Shown: piece by piece, positions 25,014-34,382 of the stretch
Layout of the letters: every line of letters begins with the position of its first letter
How positions within the stretch are numbered: position 1 is the first letter of the stretch
Translations under genes and position numbers: made by a program
NCBI GenBank assembly: GCA_934168205.1
Contig: CAKPMX010000002.1
Coordinates: 255,822-319,821 of the forward strand
Origin: an uncultured Bacilli bacterium
GTDB lineage: Bacteria; Bacillota_I; Bacilli_A; RF39; UBA660
Length of the DNA: 64,000 bases
Reading direction: 5' to 3'
The notes under the pieces: generated by a model
The model's database searches: none
What the model was told of the DNA's origin: nothing
The model's input: only the letters and a program-made list of their open reading frames with translations

Positions 25014-25691
25014 TTAATTTTTTTCTACTATGAAGCAACAACATTTATCAAAGCCAGGAACATCTTCAATTATTTTATTTTCGATAACTTTTAGATTACT
25101 ACTTTCTATTTCTTTAAGCATATTTGAAATGGACTTTATTTTACATGAAGTTGAGGCAACAATTACTCTTTCATTACTATTTATGTTTGTTCTTTCAACT
25201 TCATTGAAGGCCATATTGATATCTGATGTATACTCATCTTTACCATTGCCCATGGCGATAATTAAAGCTTTTCCAGTGTTACTTAGATGTTCATAGATAA
25301 AATTATAAAATTTTTGGCGATGGTTTTCTTCTACAAACATATGAATTACAGCTACTGAATAGATAAAATCATACTCTCCTGATAGGGTATCTTGCATTAA
25401 GTCAAATTGTTTAAAATTATTTGGATATTTATTATTAGTTAATTCCTTACATTTATTTACAGCACTTATTGAATATTCTAAGGCTAGGACATTATAACCT
25501 TTATCAAGTAAAAATATAGCATCTCTTCCCTCTCCAGAACCTAGTTCTAATATTTTACTATCTTTGGTAATTTTGTACTTATTTATGGTATTAAGAACTT
25601 CAGGCGTTGGCTTAGGTATTTCCCATAGATTATTAGATTCATGGACTTTTTTATACCTTTCTTCATAGGCTTTATAGTATTCATCTTTCAT
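25014..25691 (-). CDS. Class I SAM-dependent methyltransferase
   Basis: A 225-residue Rossmann-fold methyltransferase. Motif I is ILELGSGEGRDAIFLLDKGY, followed by VLALEYSISAVNKC (motif post-I). Later come DFIYSVAVIHMF (motif II-like) and LSNTGKALIIAMGNG. The pattern resembles TehB/UbiE-type small-molecule methyltransferases, but the N-terminus (WEIPKPTPEVLNTI) and Cys-rich C-terminus (FDKCCCFIVE) do not identify a substrate. It sits upstream of the broken CYTH gene and P-loop kinase, with 35 nt between. Confidence 0.75.
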   Translation of the reverse strand: MKDEYYKAYEERYKKVHESNNLWEIPKPTPEVLNTINKYKITKDSKILELGSGEGRDAIFLLDKGYNVLALEYSISAVNKCKELTNNKYPNNFKQFDLMQDTLSGEYDFIYSVAVIHMFVEENHRQKFYNFIYEHLSNTGKALIIAMGNGKDEYTSDINMAFNEVERTNINSNERVIVASTSCKIKSISNMLKEIESSNLKVIENKIIEDVPGFDKCCCFIVEKN

Positions 25692-25754
25692 AAAAACTTC
25701 TCCTTAATTATTTTTTCTGAATATATTTTCATTTATATTTTAGTTTTTGTCAAT

Positions 25755-25784
25755 AGAAAAAGTAGTTACTAAAAATAACTACTT
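25755..25784 (-). terminator. Terminator of the ppaC-uppP-ZIP-CmpB operon
   Basis: Stem AAGTAGTTA / TAACTACTT, loop of 7, followed leftward by TTTTTC. It overlaps the stop at 25779. Confidence 0.85.
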
Positions 25785-26504
25785 ACGTCTTTGCTCTTGT
25801 TTCAGCATTCTAATCTCTTTAGCTTTCGCAATAAATTCTTTTCTTATATCTTTAAATTTATGAGATTTATCTTTAGCATGTGGGAAGGCATTTATCAAAC
25901 GTTTTGTTAGGAAGTTGTTATGCAACTCTTCTATTATTTTGCTCTTTACTTCGTTTGTATTGTCTTCGCCATACCTCTTGAAACTTTTATTAAATTTTAT
26001 AACTGTGGTTCCTGATACTATAGTGTCAGCATAGAAGATTATTGATAAAATGATACTTATTATTACCATAATATTATTAGGCAATAATAATATTAAATTT
26101 TCTAGATAAGGATTTAGATATTCTACTACTATGACACCAGCTAGGCCAAATAATACTCCATTTTTAAGACATATTCTTCCGTTAATATTAAACTTTTTAT
26201 CAGAGTAATCCCACCAGCGTAAATGGAATATCTTTTCAGCAATTAGACTACATAAATATTCAATTGTTAAGCAAACGGTCATACTCATTATAAACAAAGC
26301 TATAATATCACCTTTATATTTTTGAAGAGTTAAAATCATTGCCATAGAGCCGTAGCCAAAGATTGGTATATATGGTCCTACTAAAAAGCCTCTATTTAAA
26401 ACAACTTTTTTCTCCATAATACTTACGGATATTGACTCTACAATGTAGCCTATAAAGGAATAGATAAAGAATAATAAAAATAAATTATAGTAATTATACT
26501 CCAT
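25779..26504 (-). CDS. CmpB-like integral membrane protein (putative ABC transporter type IV family)
   Basis: A polytopic membrane protein of 241 residues with about six TM segments and a basic C-terminal tail (KAKEIRMLKQEQRRK). The family pattern of PF06541-type proteins is visible: FIYSFIGYIVESI, RGFLVGPYIPIFGYGSMAM, and HLRWWDYSDKKFNINGRICL followed by FGLAG. The family name suggests an ABC permease, but no ATPase gene is nearby and function is unproven. It is the last gene of a four-gene operon, 10 nt after the ZIP transporter gene. Confidence 0.75.
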   Translation of the reverse strand: MEYNYYNLFLLFFIYSFIGYIVESISVSIMEKKVVLNRGFLVGPYIPIFGYGSMAMILTLQKYKGDIIALFIMSMTVCLTIEYLCSLIAEKIFHLRWWDYSDKKFNINGRICLKNGVLFGLAGVIVVEYLNPYLENLILLLPNNIMVIISIILSIIFYADTIVSGTTVIKFNKSFKRYGEDNTNEVKSKIIEELHNNFLTKRLINAFPHAKDKSHKFKDIRKEFIAKAKEIRMLKQEQRRK

Positions 26505-26514
26505 ATTATACCTC

Positions 26515-27267
26515 TTATATTAATTGTGATAGTAATAGAATAATTACACCAATGGATAAGCCTACGTAACTAGTTTTTTTATCAGTTGCTTCTTTTAATC
26601 TAGGAATTAATTCACCAAGGACAATAAATAGAAGCATACCTAGGGTAATTGATAACAAGATACCTAATACTAATGGAGAAATTGTTGTTAGGTTTAGGAA
26701 GAACATAATTAAGCCACCTAGGAATGTTGATAATGATACAAGTCCTATAATGCTTAAAGTTTTCCAAATATTATCATTACTTTGATAGAATGTAGCCGCT
26801 ATAACCATTCCTAGAGGAATATTATGAAAACCTATTCCTAGAGTTAATGCTAAACCGATATTAGTTTCAGTAAGAAATGTTGAATATACAGCCATTCCTT
26901 CTATTACATTGTGTAATACTAATGCAAGTGATGTTATAACACCTATATGAATTAAATTATCTTTTCTTTCCTTTTTAGTCATAGAACTATCTTCATGATC
27001 TGGAATAAATTTATCAAGTAATTTTAACATTCCATAACCTAAAGCTGTACAAATTATAAATACAAAGATATGTTTTATACCTAAATTTTCAATTATTTCT
27101 GGTAAAAGGTCTGTTACTATTAACATAGCAATTACACCTAGAGCTAAACCTAGAGAAAAATCTACTACTTTTTCTTTTTTCTTTACTAGGAAGGCAAGTA
27201 TTGCTCCTATTAAAATAAATATTCCTAATAATAATGTTGTTAGTAGTCCCAATTTAACCTTATCCAT
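26515..27267 (-). CDS. ZIP-family metal transporter
   Basis: 250 residues with about eight TM segments. The TM4 metal-binding motif is LVLHNVIEGMAVYSTF (HNxxEG), and the TM5 motif is LGIGFHNIPLGMVIA (HNxPxG). These are the paired sites of ZIP transporters that import Zn2+ or Fe2+. The loop between helices 3 and 4 (DHEDSS...) is short. The ATG at 27267 has AGGAG 9 nt upstream; the TTG at 27276 would touch that site. It starts 1 nt after the uppP stop, so it is translationally linked to uppP. Confidence 0.87.
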   Translation of the reverse strand: MDKVKLGLLTTLLLGIFILIGAILAFLVKKKEKVVDFSLGLALGVIAMLIVTDLLPEIIENLGIKHIFVFIICTALGYGMLKLLDKFIPDHEDSSMTKKERKDNLIHIGVITSLALVLHNVIEGMAVYSTFLTETNIGLALTLGIGFHNIPLGMVIAATFYQSNDNIWKTLSIIGLVSLSTFLGGLIMFFLNLTTISPLVLGILLSITLGMLLFIVLGELIPRLKEATDKKTSYVGLSIGVIILLLSQLI

Positions 27268-27268
27268 A

Positions 27269-28084
27269 TTATGCAACTCCTATCATTATTAATACTATTA
27301 GAGCTAAGATTAGACGATATATCATAAATATTTTAAAGTTATGATTATGTAAGTATTTTAATAAGTATTTAATACATAATAATCCTACTATGAATGATAT
27401 AAAGATTCCTAAAATAAATGTTCCAATATTTCCTGCTATAACTGTCCATGTTGCCTTTTTAAATAATTGTAAAACTAAGGCACCAGCTACAACAGGAGCA
27501 CTTAAATAGAAGGAAAACTTGGCAGCATCTTCTCTATTTAGACCTAGAACTCTACCTGTTGCGATTGTTGTTCCAGATCTTGAAAATCCTGGAATTAAAG
27601 CTAAAACTTGACTACAACCAATTATTATAGCGTCCTTAATAGTCATTTTTTTAATAGTTTTTTTATTGTCTGAATATTTATCAGCACAATATATTATGAT
27701 ACCCATAATAGCAAGGGCTAAAGCTATGATAACATAGTTATTTCTAATAGCATTTTCAATAACATCTTCAAACAACACTCCAGCAATGGCAGCTGGAACT
27801 GTTGCTGCTATTAGGTACCATAATATTTTTCCTTCATCATCTTTTACACCTTTAGTAAAGCCTTTACTAATCATATTAATAAAGTCTTTAAAGAAGTATA
27901 TTCCTATAGCTAGAAGGGTACCAAAATGAAGTGCTAAATCAAATGTTAAAGCAAGATGAGCATCCATTCCAGCACCTATTCCAAATAAATCTCTAAAGAT
28001 TATTAAATGTGCTGATGAAGATATTGGTAAAAACTCCGCAATTCCCTGAATAAATCCTAAAATAATTATTGATATAAAATCCAT
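27269..28084 (-). CDS. uppP: Undecaprenyl-diphosphatase UppP (BacA)
   Basis: Membrane enzyme that dephosphorylates undecaprenyl diphosphate, recycling the lipid carrier for cell wall and glycan synthesis. Both signature regions are present: GFIQGIAEFLPISSSAHLII at the start and VLALIPGFSRSGTTIATGRV near residue 165-185. Length (271 residues) and about eight TM segments are typical. Resistance to bacitracin is the usual phenotype of extra dosage in this family. It lies 11 nt downstream of ppaC, which would remove pyrophosphate, and directly upstream of a ZIP transporter gene. Confidence 0.95.
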   Translation of the reverse strand: MDFISIIILGFIQGIAEFLPISSSAHLIIFRDLFGIGAGMDAHLALTFDLALHFGTLLAIGIYFFKDFINMISKGFTKGVKDDEGKILWYLIAATVPAAIAGVLFEDVIENAIRNNYVIIALALAIMGIIIYCADKYSDNKKTIKKMTIKDAIIIGCSQVLALIPGFSRSGTTIATGRVLGLNREDAAKFSFYLSAPVVAGALVLQLFKKATWTVIAGNIGTFILGIFISFIVGLLCIKYLLKYLHNHNFKIFMIYRLILALIVLIMIGVA

Positions 28085-28095
28085 ATGTTTCTCTC

Positions 28096-29715
28096 CTAAT
28101 TTTCAAATAATGGCATAATTATTGGTACAACGTGTTTTTTACGTGAAACACAACCTGGTACGAAGTATCCTTCTGGTATTCTATCTTTAGCATAAGCTAA
28201 AGCCATTACGTCAGCACCATGGTTATTAAAGATTACATAACTACCATTTTTAATGATATCTGTTACATATAAAGCTACTAAATTATAATTATTAGCTTCA
28301 CTTACTTCATCTAATACATGGATATATTCTTCCATATCTTTTTGTATTTCATCAAAGTTCATAGTAAAGAATTGACCAATGGCAAACTTCTTTTCACCTA
28401 CTGTATATATCTTAAAGTCATTATATAAGACATCTTCTTTACTCATACCTTCTAATGAAGTACCAGCTTTTAATAAGTCCATACCATATTCTTTATAGTT
28501 TACACCAGCAACTTTTGATAAGTATTCAACTGCTTCTATATCTCTTGGTGTTGTTGTTGGACTCTTTAAGATTAAAGTATCAGATAAGATTCCTGATAAT
28601 AATGCTCCCGCGATATGAGTAGGCATTTCTATTTTTCTTTCTTTATATAATAAATATACAATTGTACAAGTTGATCCAACAGCCATATTTCTAAAGTTAA
28701 TTGGACTATTTGTTGTGATACTACCTAAGTTATGATGATCTATTATTTCTAGTATTTCAGCTTCTTCTAGACCTTCAACACTTTGTAATTTTTCATTATG
28801 GTCTACTAAAATTACTTTCTTAGGATGTTTTTCTGATAAATCTGTTATTTTTAATAGTCCTAAACATTTATTACGACGATCTACTATTGGATAATTTGTA
28901 TGTTTTAATTTATTGTTTATATCAGTAACATTATCTACAAAGTCTGTAACTTCAAATTTTACTGGCGTTAGACATCTAAGCATTGTTTTGATGTAGTTAG
29001 CTAGAGTTACTAGTTTAGTTATATGATATGTAGTATATGGTGTTCTAATTATATTTACTTTATTTTGACGAGCTATTTCTAAGTGTTCATCTTTAATTCT
29101 AGCATCTCCTGATAAAATAAGTAATTTTACTTTAGATCTAACCGCGTATTCAATAATACTATGTCTATCACCAACAATTAAAATCATATCAGAATCTAAT
29201 TTTACAGTTTCCATAAACGTAGTACTACGATAAGCAGCTACTAAGATACGTCCAATAATTTCATCATCGAATTTTAAGACTTCACTAGCTTTTAAAACAT
29301 TTAGTAAGTTAGCATAGGATGTATATAAATCATCAGTATTTTCATTAATAATTACATGAGATAAATCCTTAATAGTAATTAGTCCTTTAAAATAGTTTTT
29401 ATCATCTACTATTGGAATACCGGTTAAACTCTTTTCTAGCATCTTTTGATATCCTGTATAGATAGAATCTGTTTCTTTAATAAAGAAATTCTTATGATAA
29501 TCAATGTCCTTTAATTGTAGTTTTACATCATTTAAATATTCTGGTGTTTTAATATTAAAGTATTTTAGAGCGTACTTTGTTTCTTTATTTATATCTCCTA
29601 ATATTCTAGGTTCTGTGTTTTCTCCGAGACTATTTTTTAAATATGATAAACCTATAGCGGACATTACAGAATCTGAGTCTGGCTTCTTATGACCAAAGAT
29701 ATATGTTTTTTGCAT
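28096..29715 (-). CDS. ppaC: Mn-dependent inorganic pyrophosphatase, family II, with CBS and DRTGG domains
   Basis: The first catalytic motif is FGHKKPDSDSVMSAI (DHH domain) and the second DHH block is EIIDHHNLGSI, followed by the DHHA2 domain to the end. Between them lie two CBS segments (ITIKDLSHVI at ~110-120 and LKITDLSEKH at ~290-300) around a DRTGG-like domain. This is the regulated form of family II PPase, where CBS domains bind adenine nucleotides and change activity. At 539 residues the length fits. The start at 29715 is preferred because GAAGGA lies about 6 nt upstream; the ATG at 29733 is without a site. It opens an operon with uppP, a ZIP transporter and a CmpB-like protein. Confidence 0.92.
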   Translation of the reverse strand: MQKTYIFGHKKPDSDSVMSAIGLSYLKNSLGENTEPRILGDINKETKYALKYFNIKTPEYLNDVKLQLKDIDYHKNFFIKETDSIYTGYQKMLEKSLTGIPIVDDKNYFKGLITIKDLSHVIINENTDDLYTSYANLLNVLKASEVLKFDDEIIGRILVAAYRSTTFMETVKLDSDMILIVGDRHSIIEYAVRSKVKLLILSGDARIKDEHLEIARQNKVNIIRTPYTTYHITKLVTLANYIKTMLRCLTPVKFEVTDFVDNVTDINNKLKHTNYPIVDRRNKCLGLLKITDLSEKHPKKVILVDHNEKLQSVEGLEEAEILEIIDHHNLGSITTNSPINFRNMAVGSTCTIVYLLYKERKIEMPTHIAGALLSGILSDTLILKSPTTTPRDIEAVEYLSKVAGVNYKEYGMDLLKAGTSLEGMSKEDVLYNDFKIYTVGEKKFAIGQFFTMNFDEIQKDMEEYIHVLDEVSEANNYNLVALYVTDIIKNGSYVIFNNHGADVMALAYAKDRIPEGYFVPGCVSRKKHVVPIIMPLFEN

Positions 29716-29740
29716 ATTTTTTCCTTCTTTCATTTTTATT

Positions 29741-29762
29741 TAAAAAAGGGATAGTTCCCTTT
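29741..29762 (-). terminator. Terminator after the HD-domain gene
   Basis: Stem AAAGGGA / TCCCTTT, loop TAGT, followed leftward by T-run. It lies just ahead of the ppaC start, so ppaC needs its own promoter or read-through. Confidence 0.8.
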
Positions 29763-29768
29763 ATTAAC

Positions 29769-30257
29769 TTAATAATTAAACAATAAAATCAATAGAAATG
29801 TACCTACTACTTTAGCTTGTTGTTTTATCACTGCTCCACGTTCTTGTATAGCGGATATATCATCAACTACATCAACTATCCAACTTTCTAAATACTTTGG
29901 AGGTGTAAATGTAATTGGAAACATATGGCTTTTTATAATATCCATTTGTTTTTCACTTAAATCAAAATTATCAGTAGCGTTTTTCAAAGCACATTTTGGA
30001 TGCTTTCTTAGTCTAGCGACAAAGTTCTTATCAGCAACTTCTTCTTGAAAGAAATCGTGTAATAAAGCGGCTTCTGTTGTTTCTTTGTAATCTAGGTGCA
30101 ATAATTTTGTAATTTTGTATGAGTAGTAGGCTACTCTAATTGAATGATCGTATCTAGTTATACCATGATGTTTTATGCTTTTCAATTTGAGAAAATCTTT
30201 ATTATTACTGATATGACTTATAATGTCATTAAATTCTTTATTTTGATATCTATTCAT
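29769..30257 (-). CDS. HD-domain phosphohydrolase-like protein
   Basis: 162 residues. HD-superfamily residues are visible: the His in HHGITRYDHSIRVAYYS, the HD pair in AALLHDFFQEE, and the later Asp in WIVDVVDDISAIQERG. These bind a divalent metal and hydrolyse phosphate esters. It could be a nucleotide or (p)ppGpp-type hydrolase, but substrate is unknown. The C-terminus ends abruptly in a hydrophobic tail (VVGTFLLILLFNY) that is unusual and could be a membrane anchor or an altered end. The ATG at 30257 has AGAGG 7 nt upstream; the longer form from 30308 lacks a site. Confidence 0.7.
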   Translation of the reverse strand: MNRYQNKEFNDIISHISNNKDFLKLKSIKHHGITRYDHSIRVAYYSYKITKLLHLDYKETTEAALLHDFFQEEVADKNFVARLRKHPKCALKNATDNFDLSEKQMDIIKSHMFPITFTPPKYLESWIVDVVDDISAIQERGAVIKQQAKVVGTFLLILLFNY

Positions 30258-30409
30258 TTTATGACCTCTTATTATTCTATTCGTATATTTACTATTTAAT
30301 AATAACACAATACCAAGTTTCTATAAAATGTTTAGATATTCAGGTTTAATATTTTGACATTTTTTTACATATCGGAACTGCTCTAGGTATTATACCATTA
30401 TTAATTTTT

Positions 30410-31729
30410 TTAGACAAGTCCTGATAAGATATCATCCATTTCTTTAATGTCTTCTTCACTAGCTTCTTCTTTATCTAGTGTTTTATTAAACCAAACTGGT
30501 AATTCTTCTTTAGTTGGCTTTTCAGTTTTTGTTTTTACTTTTTCTGTTTTATTAGTGATTAGTCTTTTTAACTTTTTATGTTCTTTTTCGGTAATATCCA
30601 TGGCGTCTTCTACAGTTTCAATATTTAATCTTTTCCATTGACCTGCTATGGTTTCAACGTAGCTTTTCTTTAGTTGTTGATTATTGGTCTTTAGGACATA
30701 GGATATTAAAACGTTTACGACTCCTGGATTTAGTTTTTGATCTACTAAAAGACTTTCTATTAATCTTTTGTCTCTGTCGGTTGGCTCTGCACCTTTATAT
30801 TTAGCTTTTAATAATTGATAAGGATTTATATTTTCAAAGGTATAAATCATTTTAGCTCTTTTAGAATTATCTCCTTTAGGTTTTTTTAGGTAATCCGGTT
30901 GTTTATTATATATTAAGGTTGGAAGTGAGCCAGCTGTTTCAAACTGATAATAATCTCGGCAAGCTTTACGAAGTTTTGTTTTATCAATTAACCCTTTTTC
31001 ATTGATTGAGTCACATACTAATCCTTTAATATCTAAAGTGTTTAAGTTATATGTAAAACTTAGGGCATTTATTAGTTCTTTAACATCTTTAGTAAAGGTT
31101 TTATCGGTAATTATATTATCTGGAATACTTGATATAAGTAAGTTATAATCTATTCCTTTATTTATTAAGATGTTGTTTGAATCTTTTTTAGTAATATCTA
31201 CTTCTTCTGACATGTCTAAGATATTTCCTTTTATTGAAGTAAAGACATCATCAAAGTTACTAGTAATGTCTTCATAATCTTTAAGACTTACTCTTGGCGT
31301 TTTATAGTAATTTAGTAATTTTTCATACTCTTTTTTACCTAAATTATTATATAGAACAACATTTAAAATAGGATGTTGAAAAAAGTCATGAGCAGATACT
31401 GGTGAATATATTAAGTAAACGTAATGATTAATACTTCCCTTTTTTAAATAACTTTTCAAAAGACCGATAGCTTCAAGTTTTTCTCTTGCGATAACTATAT
31501 CTTCTAGTTTTAATTGCATTGTTGCCATTAGATGATGATGAGTTAAGTCATCACTCATTACTTCTAATTTATCTAGGTCATCTATTAAAGTAAAATATAG
31601 CGATGTTGCGGTATGACCAATTACGGGTTGATACAACATTGTTATTAATTTATGGTCATTTTCACTTAAAACTGTTTTATTAACTACTGTATAAGTATCA
31701 GCAGGAAGAATTGTTATAGTACTACGCAT
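30410..31729 (-). CDS. dnaB: Replication initiation and membrane attachment protein DnaB (Firmicutes type)
   Basis: This resembles the Firmicutes DnaB primosome protein, which helps load the replicative helicase at origins and restart sites; it is unrelated to the helicase also called DnaB in E. coli. The N-terminus has the DDBH1 winged-helix-like pattern (LSENDHKLITMLYQPVIGHTATSLYF). The DDBH2 domain appears in NPYQLLKAKYKG, then LNPGVVNVLISYVLKT and YVETIAGQWKRLNIET. A Lys/Glu-rich C-terminal tail completes 439 residues. GGTGAT lies 4 nt before the ATG at 31729; the GTG inside that site is not the start. The usual partner dnaI is not adjacent on either side. Confidence 0.82.
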   Translation of the reverse strand: MRSTITILPADTYTVVNKTVLSENDHKLITMLYQPVIGHTATSLYFTLIDDLDKLEVMSDDLTHHHLMATMQLKLEDIVIAREKLEAIGLLKSYLKKGSINHYVYLIYSPVSAHDFFQHPILNVVLYNNLGKKEYEKLLNYYKTPRVSLKDYEDITSNFDDVFTSIKGNILDMSEEVDITKKDSNNILINKGIDYNLLISSIPDNIITDKTFTKDVKELINALSFTYNLNTLDIKGLVCDSINEKGLIDKTKLRKACRDYYQFETAGSLPTLIYNKQPDYLKKPKGDNSKRAKMIYTFENINPYQLLKAKYKGAEPTDRDKRLIESLLVDQKLNPGVVNVLISYVLKTNNQQLKKSYVETIAGQWKRLNIETVEDAMDITEKEHKKLKRLITNKTEKVKTKTEKPTKEELPVWFNKTLDKEEASEEDIKEMDDILSGLV

Positions 31730-31761
31730 AGTTATCACCTAGATATATAGTACAATAAATA

Positions 31762-31787
31762 TAAAAAAAAAGAAAGTTTAACTTTCT
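31762..31787 (-). terminator. Terminator of the pilC-prepilin peptidase operon
   Basis: Stem AGAAAGT / ACTTTCT, loop TTA, followed leftward by nine T. It overlaps the end of the prepilin peptidase gene. Confidence 0.85.
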
Positions 31788-32550
31788 AAAATCCTAAGAA
31801 TTTCAAAACATCTAAAGAAGACATTTTGGTAAAATATATAAAGGCAAAAGCTATTAGTAAGAAAGGTCCAAAAGGAATTGCTTTTTCATTATTTGTTTTC
31901 ATAAGAATGAAGGACATTGGTAAAGCAAAAAGACTTCCTAAGAAAATGGTTAAAGTACCTAATAAAGGATCTAGTACTAGGCCAAATAAGAACATCATTT
32001 TAATGTCTCCTCCGCCAAGACTTTCTTTTTTTAGAGCCTTATTTCCAATAAACATAATTAAGTACATCATGGAAAACAATAATATACCTGTTCCAAGATG
32101 AATTAAGGTTTCTTTTAAGCCAGAGTTTAGAAATTGAATTATTAGAAAATAAACACTAAAAAATATTAAGACTTCATCTGGTATTATTAAATATGTTAAA
32201 TCACTAACGGTAACTATCATTAATAATGTTACTATTCCTAAGGCTATTAATAATTCATAACTAAAGCCGAAACTATAATATGAAACTGCAAATAATAGTC
32301 CTGTAAAAAATTCCATATATGGATATAAAACATCTATTTTAGAATGACAATGACGGCATCTTCCTTGTTGAATTATATATGAAAACAAGGGAATAGTTTC
32401 TTTGGGTGTTAGTTCATGACTACAGGAGTCACAATGTAGTTTATTCCCTAATATTTTTTCTTTTTTGGGTATACGTAATCCTAAAATTGTAGAAATTGTA
32501 CCGACGAAGCTTCCTAAAATAAAAAAGATAATTAAATATAGTATTTCCAT
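31786..32550 (-). CDS. Prepilin peptidase (A24 family)
   Basis: Membrane aspartyl protease that removes the leader of type IV prepilins. The cytoplasmic zinc site is present with four cysteines (CDSCSHEL...CRHCHSK), and the two catalytic aspartates lie in VSDLTYLIIPDE and GGGDIKMM. At 254 residues with about seven TM segments it has the full bifunctional PilD/ComC layout, including the N-terminal zinc domain. It follows the pilC-like gene by 19 nt in the same operon. No prepilin or assembly ATPase gene is seen in the window. Confidence 0.9.
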   Translation of the reverse strand: MEILYLIIFFILGSFVGTISTILGLRIPKKEKILGNKLHCDSCSHELTPKETIPLFSYIIQQGRCRHCHSKIDVLYPYMEFFTGLLFAVSYYSFGFSYELLIALGIVTLLMIVTVSDLTYLIIPDEVLIFFSVYFLIIQFLNSGLKETLIHLGTGILLFSMMYLIMFIGNKALKKESLGGGDIKMMFLFGLVLDPLLGTLTIFLGSLFALPMSFILMKTNNEKAIPFGPFLLIAFAFIYFTKMSSLDVLKFLGF

Positions 32551-32569
32551 ATAATTATCCTCCTTATTA

Positions 32570-34240
32570 TTACTCGATTTGTGAATATATACTAAACATT
32601 GGTGTAACTATTGATAGTAAGATAACACCAACAATTACGGCTAAGAAAACAATCATTAATGGTTCCATTAAACTCTTCATTTGATCAATTATAGTTTTAT
32701 GCATAGCTTGGAAATGGTTTGATACTTTTTCCATCATTAGACCTAATTGACCAGTATTTTCACCGGTTACTATCATTTCATAGGCAACTACTGGGATAGC
32801 CCATTCACCACGGAAGGCTGAAGAAACTGGTTCACCTTTTGATAGGTTTTCTAGTGTTTTATTAATTATCTTTTTAAATACTTCGTTGTCTGTTATTTTA
32901 GACAAGATTTCCATACTGTCTGTAATGAATACACCATGGTTTAATAATGAAGCAAATGTCTTAGTAAAGTTAGCGATTTCATTGTAGATAATTATTTTAC
33001 CAACTACTGGCAGATGCATAAGTATGGTTTGAACAGAAAGTTTAAATGATTGGACATGGTTCATTAAATATTTGAATATAACAATCATTGCGACTATTCC
33101 AACTATTAGATATATATAATAATTCTGAATGAAACTACTGACACCTAATACAATTAATGTTATAGCTGGTAGTTTAGCGTCATTTTGTTCAAACATACTA
33201 GCAAACTGTGGAACTAGGTAAACTAACATGAAGACTAATACACCAAGAGCAATTGTTAATACAACAATTGGGTAAGTCATGGCACTCTTCATTTGTTTTC
33301 TAGTTTGGTTCATAGATGTATAGTATTCGGCCATATCATCTAGTATTGATGGTAAATCACCAGTCATTTCTGATGTTTTTACCATGTTTATTAGTAATGC
33401 TGGGAATACTTTTCCTTGTTTTGCTAAGGCTGTAGAAAAACTTTCACCTTTTAATAGTTCATAAACTACTTGGCCATAGATTTTTTTATGTGCTGGTTTT
33501 TTAGCTTGCTTTGCTAGAATTCTAACAGAGTCAACTAAAGGGATACCAGATTTAATATATGTAGACAACTGCGTCAAGGTGAATGATAAGTCTTCTGGCT
33601 TTAATTTTGGCGGTCCGGAGATATCAATATCCATAGCTGATTTTGGTTTTACTTCTAGGACTTGATAATCTTGACCTTCCAAGAAAGTTCTTACTTCATC
33701 TTCTGATTCAGCATCGAAAAATCCTTTTTCTTTTTTGTTTGCAGAATTTATTACTACATAACTGTAGCCTTTTAATCTACTATTTTTGTTTTTTTCTTCA
33801 TTCTTTTTTTCTTGTAACTCTTCTATTTTTCCAGATGAAGCTTGATTTGTATTAGCTTTAGGTGTTGACAATTTGCTCTGATTACTTGGTGCAGTTTTAC
33901 TACTTGGATTTTCTTTTGCTAGAGGCATAATCTTATCTTGTGACATTACAGTATTATTAGGGTTTGTGCCGGCACTAATACTTTGATTTGTTTGACCAGT
34001 ACCAGTAGTAGTACTGGTAGTCATTGTCGCTGGGGCTATATTATTGGTTGTTGGTGTTTGGTTTGGTGCAGGCTGAGCACTTGATGTTGTTGTGGCTACT
34101 GCTGGCTGTTGAACTGTATTATTTGAAACAGAAGAAGCTGGCACTTGAGCTGTAGGAGTTGCTAGTGTTTGAACTGGTGCAGCTGAAGCTGGTGCTTGAT
34201 TAGGGACTTCTTTTTTACCTGCTTTATTAAATAATTTCAT
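32570..34240 (-). CDS. pilC: Type IV pilus/type II secretion inner membrane protein (PilC/GspF family) with low-complexity N-terminus
   Basis: The C-terminal ~400 residues contain two T2SSF domains. Hallmarks are LSTYIKSGIPLVDSVRILAK, KMVKTSEMTGDLPSIL-type GE(L) motifs, LNHGVFITDSMEIL, and VTGENTGQLGLMMEKVSNH, plus three TM helices. The first ~160 residues are unusual: rich in Pro, Ala, Thr, Gln and Ser, then a Lys/Glu-rich linker. A short N-terminal GspF-leader-like part (KGYSYVVINSANKKEKGFFDAESE) follows the linker. The GGTGAT ribosome site precedes the ATG. With the peptidase it forms a pair for pseudopilus or competence-type machinery. Confidence 0.83.
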   Translation of the reverse strand: MKLFNKAGKKEVPNQAPASAAPVQTLATPTAQVPASSVSNNTVQQPAVATTTSSAQPAPNQTPTTNNIAPATMTTSTTTGTGQTNQSISAGTNPNNTVMSQDKIMPLAKENPSSKTAPSNQSKLSTPKANTNQASSGKIEELQEKKNEEKNKNSRLKGYSYVVINSANKKEKGFFDAESEDEVRTFLEGQDYQVLEVKPKSAMDIDISGPPKLKPEDLSFTLTQLSTYIKSGIPLVDSVRILAKQAKKPAHKKIYGQVVYELLKGESFSTALAKQGKVFPALLINMVKTSEMTGDLPSILDDMAEYYTSMNQTRKQMKSAMTYPIVVLTIALGVLVFMLVYLVPQFASMFEQNDAKLPAITLIVLGVSSFIQNYYIYLIVGIVAMIVIFKYLMNHVQSFKLSVQTILMHLPVVGKIIIYNEIANFTKTFASLLNHGVFITDSMEILSKITDNEVFKKIINKTLENLSKGEPVSSAFRGEWAIPVVAYEMIVTGENTGQLGLMMEKVSNHFQAMHKTIIDQMKSLMEPLMIVFLAVIVGVILLSIVTPMFSIYSQIE

Positions 34241-34382
34241 CTAATATCACCGTAAACCTTTCTTTTGAATACATTCTTTTTATTCTATACTATTAATATT
34301 TTAACATAGGTTTTTAGTTTTGAAAATAAATTATTTAACTTTTTATTTTCTTTGACATATATTATGAATGAAGAGGTGGACT

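Noticed and set aside
24806..25094. Rightward frames across the 332-bp gap
   Set aside because: No motif or ribosome site; the minus strand reads as a broken CYTH gene.
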